Below are positions 6,400 through 11,155 of a stretch of DNA of 17,304 nucleotides, one piece after another. The notes beneath the pieces were generated by a model. That model did no database searches. It saw only the letters and a list, made by a program, of their open reading frames with translations, and was not told where the DNA came from. The number at the start of each line of letters is the position of its first letter. Position 1 is the stretch's first letter. The translations under genes and the position numbers were made by a program. The DNA comes from UBA5738 sp049641805. Lineage in GTDB: Bacteria > Patescibacteriota > Minisyncoccia > Minisyncoccales > UBA5738. The DNA is taken from contig JBARNX010000006.1 in the NCBI GenBank assembly GCA_049641805.1, forward strand, positions 1 through 17,304. The letters are read 5' to 3'.

Positions 6400-6537
6400 T
6401 TGCGCGCATTGTAAGGAAGCTATACCGATGGTGCTCCACCTGTTCCCATGCCGACCACAGAAGTGAAATCCATCAGGGCCGATGATAGTCCGATCGGGCG
6501 AAAGTAGGTAGCTTTCTTACAATGCGCGCAATTTTTT
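6400..6537 (+). terminator. 5S-embracing terminator stem
   Basis: TTGCGCGCATTGTAAG (6400-6415) is perfectly complementary to 6516-6531, followed by TTTTTT (6532-6537). The stem continues helix I of 5S, so the whole 5S sits in the loop of its own terminator and processing stem. Confidence 0.75.
6410..6521 (+). rRNA. rrf: 5S ribosomal RNA
   Basis: About 112 nt. The conserved CCCATGCCGACCACAGAAGTGAAA is at 6445-6468 and the 3' half GCCGATGATAGT...CGAAAGTAGGTAGC follows. Helix I is formed by GTAAGGAAGCTA at the 5' end and TAGCTTTCTTAC at the 3' end. Helix II (CCGATGG with CCATCAGG) keeps a bulged A as in E. coli. It lies about 90 bases after the 23S and is probably co-transcribed with it. Ends are set by alignment to E. 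coli 5S and are accurate to a few bases. Confidence 0.93.
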
Positions 6538-6564
6538 GTTATGCATATCTTCTTTTCGATTTAG

Positions 6565-6573
6565 TGATATAAT
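6565..6573 (+). promoter_or_regulatory. Extended -10 promoter giving a leaderless mRNA
   Basis: TGA followed by TATAAT (6568-6573) forms a perfect extended -10. The hexamer ends seven bases before ATG 6580, so the predicted transcript begins at or next to the start codon. The -35 region is poor (ATATCT). Confidence 0.6.
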
Positions 6574-6579
6574 TTATCA

Positions 6580-7365
6580 ATGAACAAAGAAACAATACTT
6601 CAAAATTTAGAATTAGCGCTTGCGATCAGCACAACTTTTACTGTTCTCGGTTTTTGGATTTGGGAAGTGTGGGCGAATCAGCTCAATATCGCTGCCTTCC
6701 TTCCGATTTTGCTTTCGATTCTAATTCTTTGGCATATCGCTGCGGAAGAATCAATAAAAAATAAAAAAAACCATCTTTTGCAGCTTTTTTGTTATTGGGT
6801 GTTTTTGTCTCTGGTTCTTCCTGAATCAGCAACTATTTTAAGGATGTATTTTGCGGATCATTTTCTGTTCGGGATTCTTTACGCAGTTATGGTTTTGGCG
6901 CTTGCGGCCGGTTTTATTTACTGTGCTTGGCGATTATTCGGCAACGGGCCCAAGAATAAAAAATTTATTATTACAAGTCTAATTTACAGTCAGTTTTTAT
7001 GGGCATTGATTTCAATATCTTTGTTTGTGTTTTTTGTTGGCGCGACGATCTACTTATTGCCTAAGGCCTGCCCACGGCCTTCTCAAAATTTTATATACTT
7101 ATATATGGAACCGCAAGGATCCCAGCAATTATTTCTATACGATCTTAAAAAAGACGCACCTATGCCGATTTCCGTCTCCGAAGCCGAGACTGTTGTTATC
7201 GGATTTAAAATCGAAAATGCGTTTTTTAATGATGGGTTAGATAAATATGGTTGTTTTTCGGCTCGAGTCGGATTGCAGACGCCGGGATATAATTCTTTTT
7301 ATCGGAAATCCATTTGGAGCGGATTTCCTGCTATAAGATTAGCTGGCTGGATAACCTCAAAATAA
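6580..7365 (+). CDS. Polytopic membrane protein, unrecognised
   Basis: 261 residues. There are about five hydrophobic segments in the first two thirds (near residues 13-30, 38-55, 66-85, 92-118 and 126-158). The C-terminal domain of about 100 residues is probably soluble, with three Cys (KACPRPSQNFIYLYMEP near the membrane; YGCFSARVG). No family motif is recognised. ATG 6580 is the first in-frame ATG, with TATAAT ending seven bases before it and no SD, suggesting leaderless translation. The gene sits exactly between the complete 5S and a truncated 5S whose last 45 bp are identical, so it may have arrived with, or been caught in, that duplication (inference). No terminator with a T-run follows; a hairpin at 7381-7405 lies just after the stop. 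Confidence 0.75.
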   Translation: MNKETILQNLELALAISTTFTVLGFWIWEVWANQLNIAAFLPILLSILILWHIAAEESIKNKKNHLLQLFCYWVFLSLVLPESATILRMYFADHFLFGILYAVMVLALAAGFIYCAWRLFGNGPKNKKFIITSLIYSQFLWALISISLFVFFVGATIYLLPKACPRPSQNFIYLYMEPQGSQQLFLYDLKKDAPMPISVSEAETVVIGFKIENAFFNDGLDKYGCFSARVGLQTPGYNSFYRKSIWSGFPAIRLAGWITSK

Positions 7366-7380
7366 GTTGGGATATTCTAA

Positions 7381-7405
7381 ATTGCCGAGGTCTGGCCTCG
7401 GCAAT
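7381..7405. other. Perfect 10-bp hairpin replacing the 5' end of the second 5S copy
   Basis: ATTGCCGAGG (7381-7390) pairs with CCTCGGCAAT (7396-7405), loop TCTGG, no T-run. It occupies the place where the 5' strand of 5S helix I would be expected in the truncated copy that follows. Confidence 0.65.
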
Positions 7406-7410
7406 GATTC

Positions 7411-7515
7411 ACTGCTTGTTCCCATCCCGACCACAGAAGTGAAATCTCTCAAGGCCGATGATAGTCGCAAGGCGAAAGTAGGTAGCTTTCTTACAATGCG
7501 CGCAATTTTTTGTTA
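7411..7515 (+). pseudogene. Truncated second 5S rRNA copy
   Basis: From 7417 the sequence follows the true 5S (6441 onward): TGTTCCCAT, then CGACCACAGAAGTGAAAT, GGCCGATGATAGT and CGAAAGTAGGTAGC. The last 45 bp (7471-7515) are identical to 6497-6541, including the T-run. The first ~30 nt, containing the 5' strands of helices I and II, are missing, and no complement to the 3' strand of helix I is convincing upstream, so a normal 5S cannot form. Differences cluster in the middle: CTCTCAAGG replaces CCATCAGGG, and the TCGC-AAG-GCGA hairpin replaces the corresponding loop but can still pair. It is probably a decayed or recombined duplicate. Confidence 0.75.
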
Positions 7516-7525
7516 CATATTTATC

Positions 7526-7557
7526 TTGACAAAATTATTTTTTTATGATTGGATAAT
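7526..7557 (+). promoter_or_regulatory. Probable promoter of the winged-helix gene
   Basis: Perfect TTGACA (7526-7531). The best -10 is GATAAT (7552-7557), but the spacer is a long 20 bp; TATGAT (7544-7549) is too close. The start would be near 7564, just before ATG 7571. Confidence 0.4.
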
Positions 7558-7570
7558 AGTGGTGATATTA

Positions 7571-7981
7571 ATGGCAGACATAGAAAAAAATCCGGGATTT
7601 ATACCGGAAATGAAAAATCCTTGGAAAACAATCCGCGAATTGAGCGCAACGGGATTTCCGGGAATGATGGTTTTAAATATAATCAGGGAAAGCCAACCTC
7701 AAACATTTACCAGCTTGAAGAAAAAAACCGCATTGCCAAAAGGTACGCTAAAAGATATTTTAGACAAACTAATCAATAGCAAACTCGTTGCTCAAGAAGC
7801 GGGGGATATTACTTTAACAAATTATGCGGTTGTGTTATTGGGTGTATTCGATAACTTAAATAACGAGATGCGCAAAATGTTGATAGAGGAAGGTATGTCG
7901 TCCAAAGAATTGGCGCGAATGGCAGATGACGGTTCTTTGGTCAAAGTATTGTTGCAACGAGTTTTAAAATCTAAACAATGA
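7571..7981 (+). CDS. Small winged-helix DNA-binding-like protein
   Basis: 136 residues from ATG 7571 (MADIEKNPGF). The core looks like a MarR/PadR/ArsR-type winged helix: helix GMMVLNIIRES, helix-turn-helix TFTSLKKKTALPKGTLKDIL, DKLINSKLVAQEAGD as the last recognition element, and a wing ending in ITLTNYAV. A helical tail (NNEMRKMLIEEGMSSKELAR) may dimerise. I expect a transcriptional regulator (inference from fold-like pattern only). The frame continues upstream to 7367, but that part reads through the truncated 5S copy and is not coding. Start 7571 follows GGTGAT and lies after TTGACA at 7526. The terminator begins on its stop codon. Confidence 0.65.
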   Translation: MADIEKNPGFIPEMKNPWKTIRELSATGFPGMMVLNIIRESQPQTFTSLKKKTALPKGTLKDILDKLINSKLVAQEAGDITLTNYAVVLLGVFDNLNNEMRKMLIEEGMSSKELARMADDGSLVKVLLQRVLKSKQ

Positions 7982-8003
7982 GGAATAATCCAATCCTCTT
8001 TTT
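7980..8003 (+). terminator. Intrinsic terminator overlapping the stop codon
   Basis: GAGGA (7980-7984, beginning within the TGA stop) pairs with TCCTC (7994-7998), followed by TTTTT and further T-rich sequence. Confidence 0.55.
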
Positions 8004-8017
8004 ATTTTACACATCCC

Positions 8018-8053
8018 ATTATGTATTTTTAGTCATGGCTAAACTTGCATAAT
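8018..8053. repeat. 36-bp palindrome, copy A (diverged)
   Basis: ATTATGTA and TTTTAG on the left mirror CTAAA and TGCATAAT on the right, around loop TCATGG. 28 of 36 positions match copy B (8697-8732). At two paired positions the changes are compensatory (C-G to A-T, A-T to G-C), so the stem is conserved while the sequence drifts. It lies upstream of the toxin-antitoxin module. Confidence 0.75.
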
Positions 8054-8119
8054 CGCGAGATTTTACTTTTGGTTTGTTTTTTGTTAAATTGACAATATCG
8101 GATAAAGTATGCAAATTAT

Positions 8120-8344
8120 ATGGCAAATAATCTTGAGGTCGTGAGTATGTCGCTTCCAAAGCAATTGGACGAGCAAATTGAAAAAGAAGCAAGAATCGGC
8201 AATTTCGTTTCAAAAAGCGAGTTTGTCCGTTTTTTGGTTCGTTTATGGCAAGAAGATAAATTGGCAAAAGAAATTGACGAAGCGGAAAAGGATATTGCCG
8301 CGGGAAGAATCAAAGAAATAAAATCACTGAAAGAATTAAGATAA
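8120..8344 (+). CDS. Ribbon-helix-helix antitoxin
   Basis: 74 residues. The N-terminus carries a short beta strand EVVSMSLP followed by helix KQLDEQIEKEARIGNF and VSKSEFVRFLVRLWQEDK. This is the strand-helix-helix order of MetJ/Arc/CopG-type antitoxins (ParD/RelB-like), which dimerise, bind operator DNA through the strand and neutralise the toxin with the C-terminal tail (here IAAGRIKEIKSLKELR). The start at 8120 keeps the full strand; an internal ATG at 8147 has a better SD (GAGG) but would truncate it. A perfect -35 TTGACA lies at 8089-8094 with no clear -10. The toxin gene starts nine bases after the stop. The pair is likely autoregulated (family knowledge). Confidence 0.8.
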   Translation: MANNLEVVSMSLPKQLDEQIEKEARIGNFVSKSEFVRFLVRLWQEDKLAKEIDEAEKDIAAGRIKEIKSLKELR

Positions 8345-8353
8345 AACTGTCGG

Positions 8354-8611
8354 ATGAAAATTATTCCTACGGCAAAATTTGAAAGCAATTACAAAAAGCT
8401 GTCCGGTTCTTTAAAAGATAAATCGGAAATCGCGCTTGAAATTTTTAAAATTGATTTGTCCGATTCTCGTTTGCGTGTCCATAAATTGCATGGCCGTTTT
8501 GCGGAGTATTGGGCGTTTACCGTCAGTTATGATTGCCGGATTATATTTCGTTACGGCAAGAATAATGAAATTTTTTTGATAACCATTGGCGACCACGAAA
8601 TATACGATTGA
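8354..8611 (+). CDS. RelE/YafQ-superfamily toxin (probable mRNA interferase)
   Basis: 85 residues, a typical RelE/ParE size. Motifs: FESNYKKLSG in helix 1, then HKLHGRF (43-49), YWAF (52-55), YDCRIIFRY (59-67) and the terminal GDHEIYD (79-85). His43, His46, Arg62 and His81 are the plausible catalytic residues, as in YafQ/RelE toxins that cut mRNA on the ribosome. A gyrase-poisoning ParE is less likely given the His-rich C-terminus. It lies nine bases after the antitoxin stop in the usual antitoxin-first order, so co-transcription is expected. The SD is weak. All expected elements are intact, so the module looks functional. Confidence 0.85.
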   Translation: MKIIPTAKFESNYKKLSGSLKDKSEIALEIFKIDLSDSRLRVHKLHGRFAEYWAFTVSYDCRIIFRYGKNNEIFLITIGDHEIYD

Positions 8612-8696
8612 ACAAATCGCGACCCGGCCTGAACCCATCCCGACTCCCTCGCAAAATCCGCTCGGTATTGTGCAAGTATTTTTTTGTTAAACAATG

Positions 8697-8732
8697 ATTC
8701 TATATTTTTAGCTATGGCTAAATTTATAGAAT
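8697..8732. repeat. 36-bp palindrome, copy B
   Basis: Arms ATTCTATA and TTTAGC mirror GCTAAA and TATAGAAT around loop TATG, with a central TT-TT mismatch on each side. It is the exact reverse complement of copy C (9349-9384) over all 36 bases. It ends 17 bases before ATG 8750, so it overlaps or adjoins the promoter region of the PaaX/Cas2-like gene. Confidence 0.9.
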
Positions 8733-8749
8733 AATGATAAATTGGAAAT

Positions 8750-9349
8750 ATGGAGAGGAAAACGGGAACGGCAAAAACAATTCTCAATGCTTTACTCGTT
8801 GTTGGGGCGGTGGCGGTCGCGGCGGCTTCGCCGCAGTTTGGATCGGCATTATCGCGGGCATTAATGAAAGAGATGAAACGCCGCGGGAGGATGAAGAATA
8901 AAAATAGAAAATTAGAGGAAAAAGAATTTCCAAAAGAAAAAATACAAAGCGCTTTTTATTATTTGCGAAGCAAAGGATTGGTTGACATTGAGTATCGCGG
9001 ACGGCAAATGTATATCGCGCTTACCGAAAAAGGCGTTAAAAAGGCGGGCAAATACCAGATAAACGATTTAAAGATTGCCAAAGCTGAAACTTGGGATCAA
9101 AAATGGAGAATATTGATTTTTGACATTTCCAATAAACACAAAAACAAAAGAGAGGCTTTGCGCGGTAAGTTAAAACAACTTAATCTGTTCCAGTTGCAAA
9201 AAAGCGTGTGGGTTTGCCCGTACGAGTTCCAAAATGTGATTAAAATTCTGCGCGATTTTTTTGGTTTGACCGATGACGAAATGAAAGTTATCACCGCTTC
9301 CGAAATAGAGAACGACCAGCGGGTTCGTGATTATTTTGAATTAAACTGA
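8750..9349 (+). CDS. PaaX-like regulator: winged helix plus Cas2-like domain
   Basis: 199 residues. A hydrophobic N-terminal helix (about 12-30, NALLVVGAVAVAAAS) is followed by a basic linker. A winged-helix part comes next (about 60-105: KEKIQSAFYYLRSKGLVDIE, RQMYIALTEKG). The C-terminal Cas2-like ferredoxin-fold domain (about 115-199) has WRILIFDIS, the REALRGKLKQLNLFQLQKSV helix-strand segment, and a DRRV-like end. This is the layout of PaaX-family repressors, whose central domain resembles Cas2. No cas1, cas effector or CRISPR array is nearby, so a CRISPR adaptation role is unlikely. The hydrophobic N-terminus is odd for a DNA-binding protein. The SD is weak. The gene is bracketed by inverted 36-bp palindromes B and C, the stop codon shares its last base with C, and a terminator follows at 9410. 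Autoregulation through the palindromes is the simplest inference. Confidence 0.75.
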   Translation: MERKTGTAKTILNALLVVGAVAVAAASPQFGSALSRALMKEMKRRGRMKNKNRKLEEKEFPKEKIQSAFYYLRSKGLVDIEYRGRQMYIALTEKGVKKAGKYQINDLKIAKAETWDQKWRILIFDISNKHKNKREALRGKLKQLNLFQLQKSVWVCPYEFQNVIKILRDFFGLTDDEMKVITASEIENDQRVRDYFELN

Positions 9350-9384
9350 TTCTATAAATTTAGCCATAGCTAAAAATATAGAAT
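9349..9384. repeat. 36-bp palindrome, copy C (exact reverse complement of copy B)
   Basis: It begins at the last base of the stop codon of the PaaX/Cas2-like gene and matches the reverse complement of 8697-8732 at every position. As RNA it would form a hairpin at the 3' end of the message, without a T-run. Confidence 0.9.
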
Positions 9385-9409
9385 GCGTTTAACCTTTTGC
9401 TTTCCAAAC

Positions 9410-9444
9410 AAAAAACCGCATCCGTAAGATCAGCGCGGTTTTTT
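9410..9444. terminator. Bidirectional intrinsic terminator
   Basis: AAAAAACCGC (9410-9419) pairs perfectly with GCGGTTTTTT (9435-9444). It has T-runs for both strands and serves the PaaX/Cas2-like gene on plus and the acidic microprotein gene on minus. Confidence 0.8.
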
Positions 9445-9449
9445 GGTTT

Positions 9450-9614
9450 TTAGAAGTCGCCGTCGGCTTCATCTTCGCGATCGTCGCCGGTATCATCGTC
9501 GTCGACCAGAGTCGAATCGTCATCGTCGTCGGATAAATCATCGTCAACGATGTTATCGTCGTAATTTTCCAATTCTTGCGAAGCGATCGCGGTTTGTATT
9601 GTGTCGTCTATCAT
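9450..9614 (-). CDS. 54-residue very acidic microprotein
   Basis: It reads MIDDTIQTAIASQELENYDD, then Asp-rich runs (VDDDLSDDDDDS, LVDDDDTGDDREDE) to DGDF. About 24 of 54 residues are Asp or Glu, with one Arg and no Lys, so it is strongly anionic and probably disordered. Evidence that it is real: SD AAAGGA (9621-9626) at good spacing before ATG 9614, a bidirectional terminator directly after the stop, and a minus-strand promoter at 9852-9879 in front of a long structured leader. No family is recognised. A DNA mimic, metal-binding tail or antitoxin-like inhibitor is conceivable, but nothing in the sequence decides. Confidence 0.6.
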   Translation of the reverse strand: MIDDTIQTAIASQELENYDDNIVDDDLSDDDDDSTLVDDDDTGDDREDEADGDF

Positions 9615-9851
9615 TAAAGTTCCTTTTAAGGAAGCATTCCAAAACGGTACGCGTATTCCGTTTGCGTTTTTGTTTCATTCGACAACCGGATTATGCGCAT
9701 TGTTTTGGAAAGCTTCCCGAATAATAAAAGATATTTAAAAAAATATCTCGACCTTTGGCTATGATTTGCTGGATTTTTAAGATTAAAAACCTTGGCGGAT
9801 TTTCTTTGTTTCGGCGATTCCGAAACCATGAAAATGTTATCACATTTTCAT
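9615..9851 (-). promoter_or_regulatory. Highly structured ~230-nt leader of the acidic microprotein mRNA
   Basis: Minus-strand order: ATGAAAATG/CATTTTCAT (9851-9843 with 9836-9828); TTTCGG/CCGAAA (9825-9820 with 9814-9809); AGATATTT/AAATATCT (9748-9741 with 9736-9729). Then comes a long hairpin with 16-nt arms (9717-9702 with 9645-9630, one mismatch) and further partial pairing inside. The last four bases of that hairpin, TTCC, can alternatively pair with GGAA of the SD (TTCC-TTAAAA-GGAA). Forming the long hairpin would therefore free the SD and its absence would hide it. This suggests a two-state leader such as a riboswitch or thermosensor (inference). I do not recognise a known class. Confidence 0.5.
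9626..9829 (-). CDS. Possible 67-residue basic ORF upstream of the acidic gene (doubtful)
   Basis: ATG 9829 to TAA 9626, starting MVSESPKQRKSAKVFNLKNP and rich in Lys/Arg, with a short hydrophobic patch (YFFKYLLLFGKL). Its stop lies 11 bases before the ATG of the acidic gene, the spacing of a coupled operon. Against it: no SD, a start codon buried in a hairpin arm, and long inverted repeats across the frame, which fit a structured non-coding leader better. I give it as an alternative reading of the same transcript. Confidence 0.22.
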   Translation of the reverse strand: MVSESPKQRKSAKVFNLKNPANHSQRSRYFFKYLLLFGKLSKTMRIIRLSNETKTQTEYAYRFGMLP

Positions 9852-9879
9852 ATATTAGTTATCTGCAAATTTTTGTCAA
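9852..9879 (-). promoter_or_regulatory. Promoter of the acidic microprotein unit
   Basis: On the minus strand: TTGACA (9879-9874), 16-bp spacer, TAATAT (9857-9852). The start is expected near 9845, before the first leader hairpin. It is divergent from mreC. Confidence 0.6.
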
Positions 9880-9895
9880 TAGGCGCACCCGCGAG

Positions 9896-9904
9896 TTATC
9901 CACA
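9896..9904 (+). promoter_or_regulatory. Perfect DnaA box upstream of mreC
   Basis: TTATCCACA matches the high-affinity DnaA box exactly. It lies between the divergent promoters of the acidic unit and mreC. There is no cluster of boxes or dnaA/dnaN gene, so it is not an origin by itself; it may be regulatory or chance. Confidence 0.4.
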
Positions 9905-9950
9905 GCGCTTGAAATTGTCCGCGCGGCGGCGTGAAATTTTTGCGCAGGGG

Positions 9951-9980
9951 TGGAAAATTCTTGGGTATCTGATATATAAT
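9951..9980 (+). promoter_or_regulatory. Promoter of the mreC operon, leaderless
   Basis: Perfect -10 TATAAT (9975-9980) with a modest -35 TGGAAA (9951-9956) at 18 bp. The hexamer ends seven bases before ATG 9987, the same spacing as at 6580, so the transcript should begin at the start codon. Confidence 0.6.
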
Positions 9981-9986
9981 TGTTAT

Positions 9987-10841
9987 ATGAAAATATCTGC
10001 TTCGCGGGGATTGGCGGCGGCGGTTACGGTCGCGGCGGCCGCCGCCGGAATTGCCATAATGAATGTTCCGATAATTAATTCGGCGGTTAAAAACACGGCT
10101 TATTTTATTGTTAAACCTTTGCAAAGCGGCGCTTGGGTCGCGGGCGCGCGGGTCTACGGATTTTTTGAGCCGCTTTCCAAAGCGGGCGCGCTGGCCGATG
10201 AAAACGCGCGTTTGCGCCGGGATACGGTTGATTTATCGGCGAAGAACGCGCGGATCAGCGAATTGGAGAATGAGAACGCCACGCTTAGGGAAGGTTTGAA
10301 TTTGGAGCTGGATAAAGACTTCGATTTAAAGCTGGCCCGTATCGTGGGTAAAAACATCGCGCAGGATGTTTTGATAATCGATAAAGGCGCCAAAGATATG
10401 GTGCTGGCGGGAATGCCGGTGATAACCGGGCAAAAAGCGCTGGTTGGCAAAATATCGAAAGTGTACGATGATTTTTCCGAGGTTACTTTGGTTACAAACA
10501 AGAGTTTTTCTTTTGATGTAAAGATCGGGTCGGAAGGGATTGACGGCCTCGTAAGGGGCAAGGGCGGATTTTCGGCTTATGTTGATCTGGTATCAAAAGG
10601 CAATGAATTGAAAAATGATATGCCGGTTACCACCAGCGCGCTGGGGGGGATTTTTCCGGCCGGATTGGTTGTGGGGAGCATAAAAGAAATTGATAAAAAC
10701 GATATAGAGACTTTTCAATCCGCCGAATTGTCGCTGGCTTTCGATATCAACGGAGATATCGATGTTTTTGCGGCCAGCGGGAAATATCCGGCCGGTTTTC
10801 AAAACGGAACCGCGGCGGTTGAAAACCAAATCAAGGAATGA
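9987..10841 (+). CDS. mreC: Rod shape-determining protein MreC
   Basis: 284 residues from ATG 9987 (MKISASRGLAAAVTVAAAAAG). One membrane anchor (about 8-30), a coiled coil (about 64-105, DENARLRRDTVDLSAKNARI and ELENENATLREGLNLE), then the MreC double beta-barrel domain. The latter has ARIVGKN and VLIIDKGAKDMVLAGMPVI, then KALVGKI, VTLVTNKSFSFDVKI and VDGLVRGKG-like elements. MreC is the periplasmic scaffold that activates PBP2 in the elongasome. The upstream in-frame extension to 9792 has no support, and TATAAT sits seven bases before this ATG. The stop overlaps the mreD start (ATGA). With mreD and mrdA it forms one operon; mreB and rodA are not in the window. Confidence 0.92.
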   Translation: MKISASRGLAAAVTVAAAAAGIAIMNVPIINSAVKNTAYFIVKPLQSGAWVAGARVYGFFEPLSKAGALADENARLRRDTVDLSAKNARISELENENATLREGLNLELDKDFDLKLARIVGKNIAQDVLIIDKGAKDMVLAGMPVITGQKALVGKISKVYDDFSEVTLVTNKSFSFDVKIGSEGIDGLVRGKGGFSAYVDLVSKGNELKNDMPVTTSALGGIFPAGLVVGSIKEIDKNDIETFQSAELSLAFDINGDIDVFAASGKYPAGFQNGTAAVENQIKE

Positions 10842-11155
10842 GAAAAATACAAGTTGCCGTAATCGCAGCTCTGGGAATCTTGGCTATCGCGCAGGCGAGT
10901 TTTGCTCCGCATTTTGAAGTGTTCTTGTCGGGATGGTTTGAATGGGTGAATTTTGTGAACATCGCCGTGGTTATTACCGCGCTTTTCGAGCGCCGGCGCA
11001 ACAAGTTTGGCTGGCTGGCCGCTTTCTGCGGAGGCTTTTTTCTTGATTTGTATTCGAGCAGGTTCTTCGGCTTTTGGATGATTTTTATTCTGGCGTTGGT
11101 GGCATTGATAAAATTTGTGGTTAAAAAATATGTTCGGATTCCTTCATATTGGTAA
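10838..11155 (+). CDS. mreD: MreD-like rod shape protein
   Basis: 105 residues, mostly membrane-embedded, with about four hydrophobic segments (near 6-24, 35-50, 56-75 and 78-98). It has a FGWLAAFCGGFFLDLYSSRF motif typical of MreD (G-x-x-x-D in a membrane helix). MreD is the small inner-membrane partner of MreC and PBP2. It is shorter than the E. coli protein (162 residues), as is common in reduced genomes. It overlaps mreC by four bases (ATGA) and mrdA by 26 bases, so expression is probably translationally coupled. Identification rests on this context as much as on sequence. Confidence 0.85.
   Translation: MRKIQVAVIAALGILAIAQASFAPHFEVFLSGWFEWVNFVNIAVVITALFERRRNKFGWLAAFCGGFFLDLYSSRFFGFWMIFILALVALIKFVVKKYVRIPSYW

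Noticed and set aside
7367..7570. N-terminal extension of the winged-helix gene
   Set aside because: The extension translates the hairpin and truncated 5S copy; the ATG at 7571 follows a promoter and starts a sensible protein.
8612..8696. tRNA or terminator after the toxin gene
   Set aside because: There is a T-run near 8678-8685, but only a 3-bp stem before it and no cloverleaf; left unannotated.
8750..9349. Annotation as CRISPR-associated Cas2
   Set aside because: The domain is Cas2-like, but it is fused to a winged helix and there is no repeat-spacer array, cas1 or effector in the window; PaaX-like architecture fits better.
8018..9384. CRISPR repeats
   Set aside because: The three 36-bp units are palindromic, ~650 bp apart, in mixed orientation and separated by genes, not by uniform short spacers.
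9443..9724. Plus-strand Arg-rich ORF of 93 residues
   Set aside because: Antisense shadow of the Asp-rich minus-strand ORF; GAC/GAT repeats read backwards give Arg/His runs.
9896..9904. Replication origin
   Set aside because: Only one perfect DnaA box, no box cluster, no unwinding element identified, no dnaA or dnaN nearby.
9792..9986. Longer mreC start upstream
   Set aside because: The extension runs through hairpins and the promoter; TATAAT ends seven bases before ATG 9987, which begins a typical membrane anchor.
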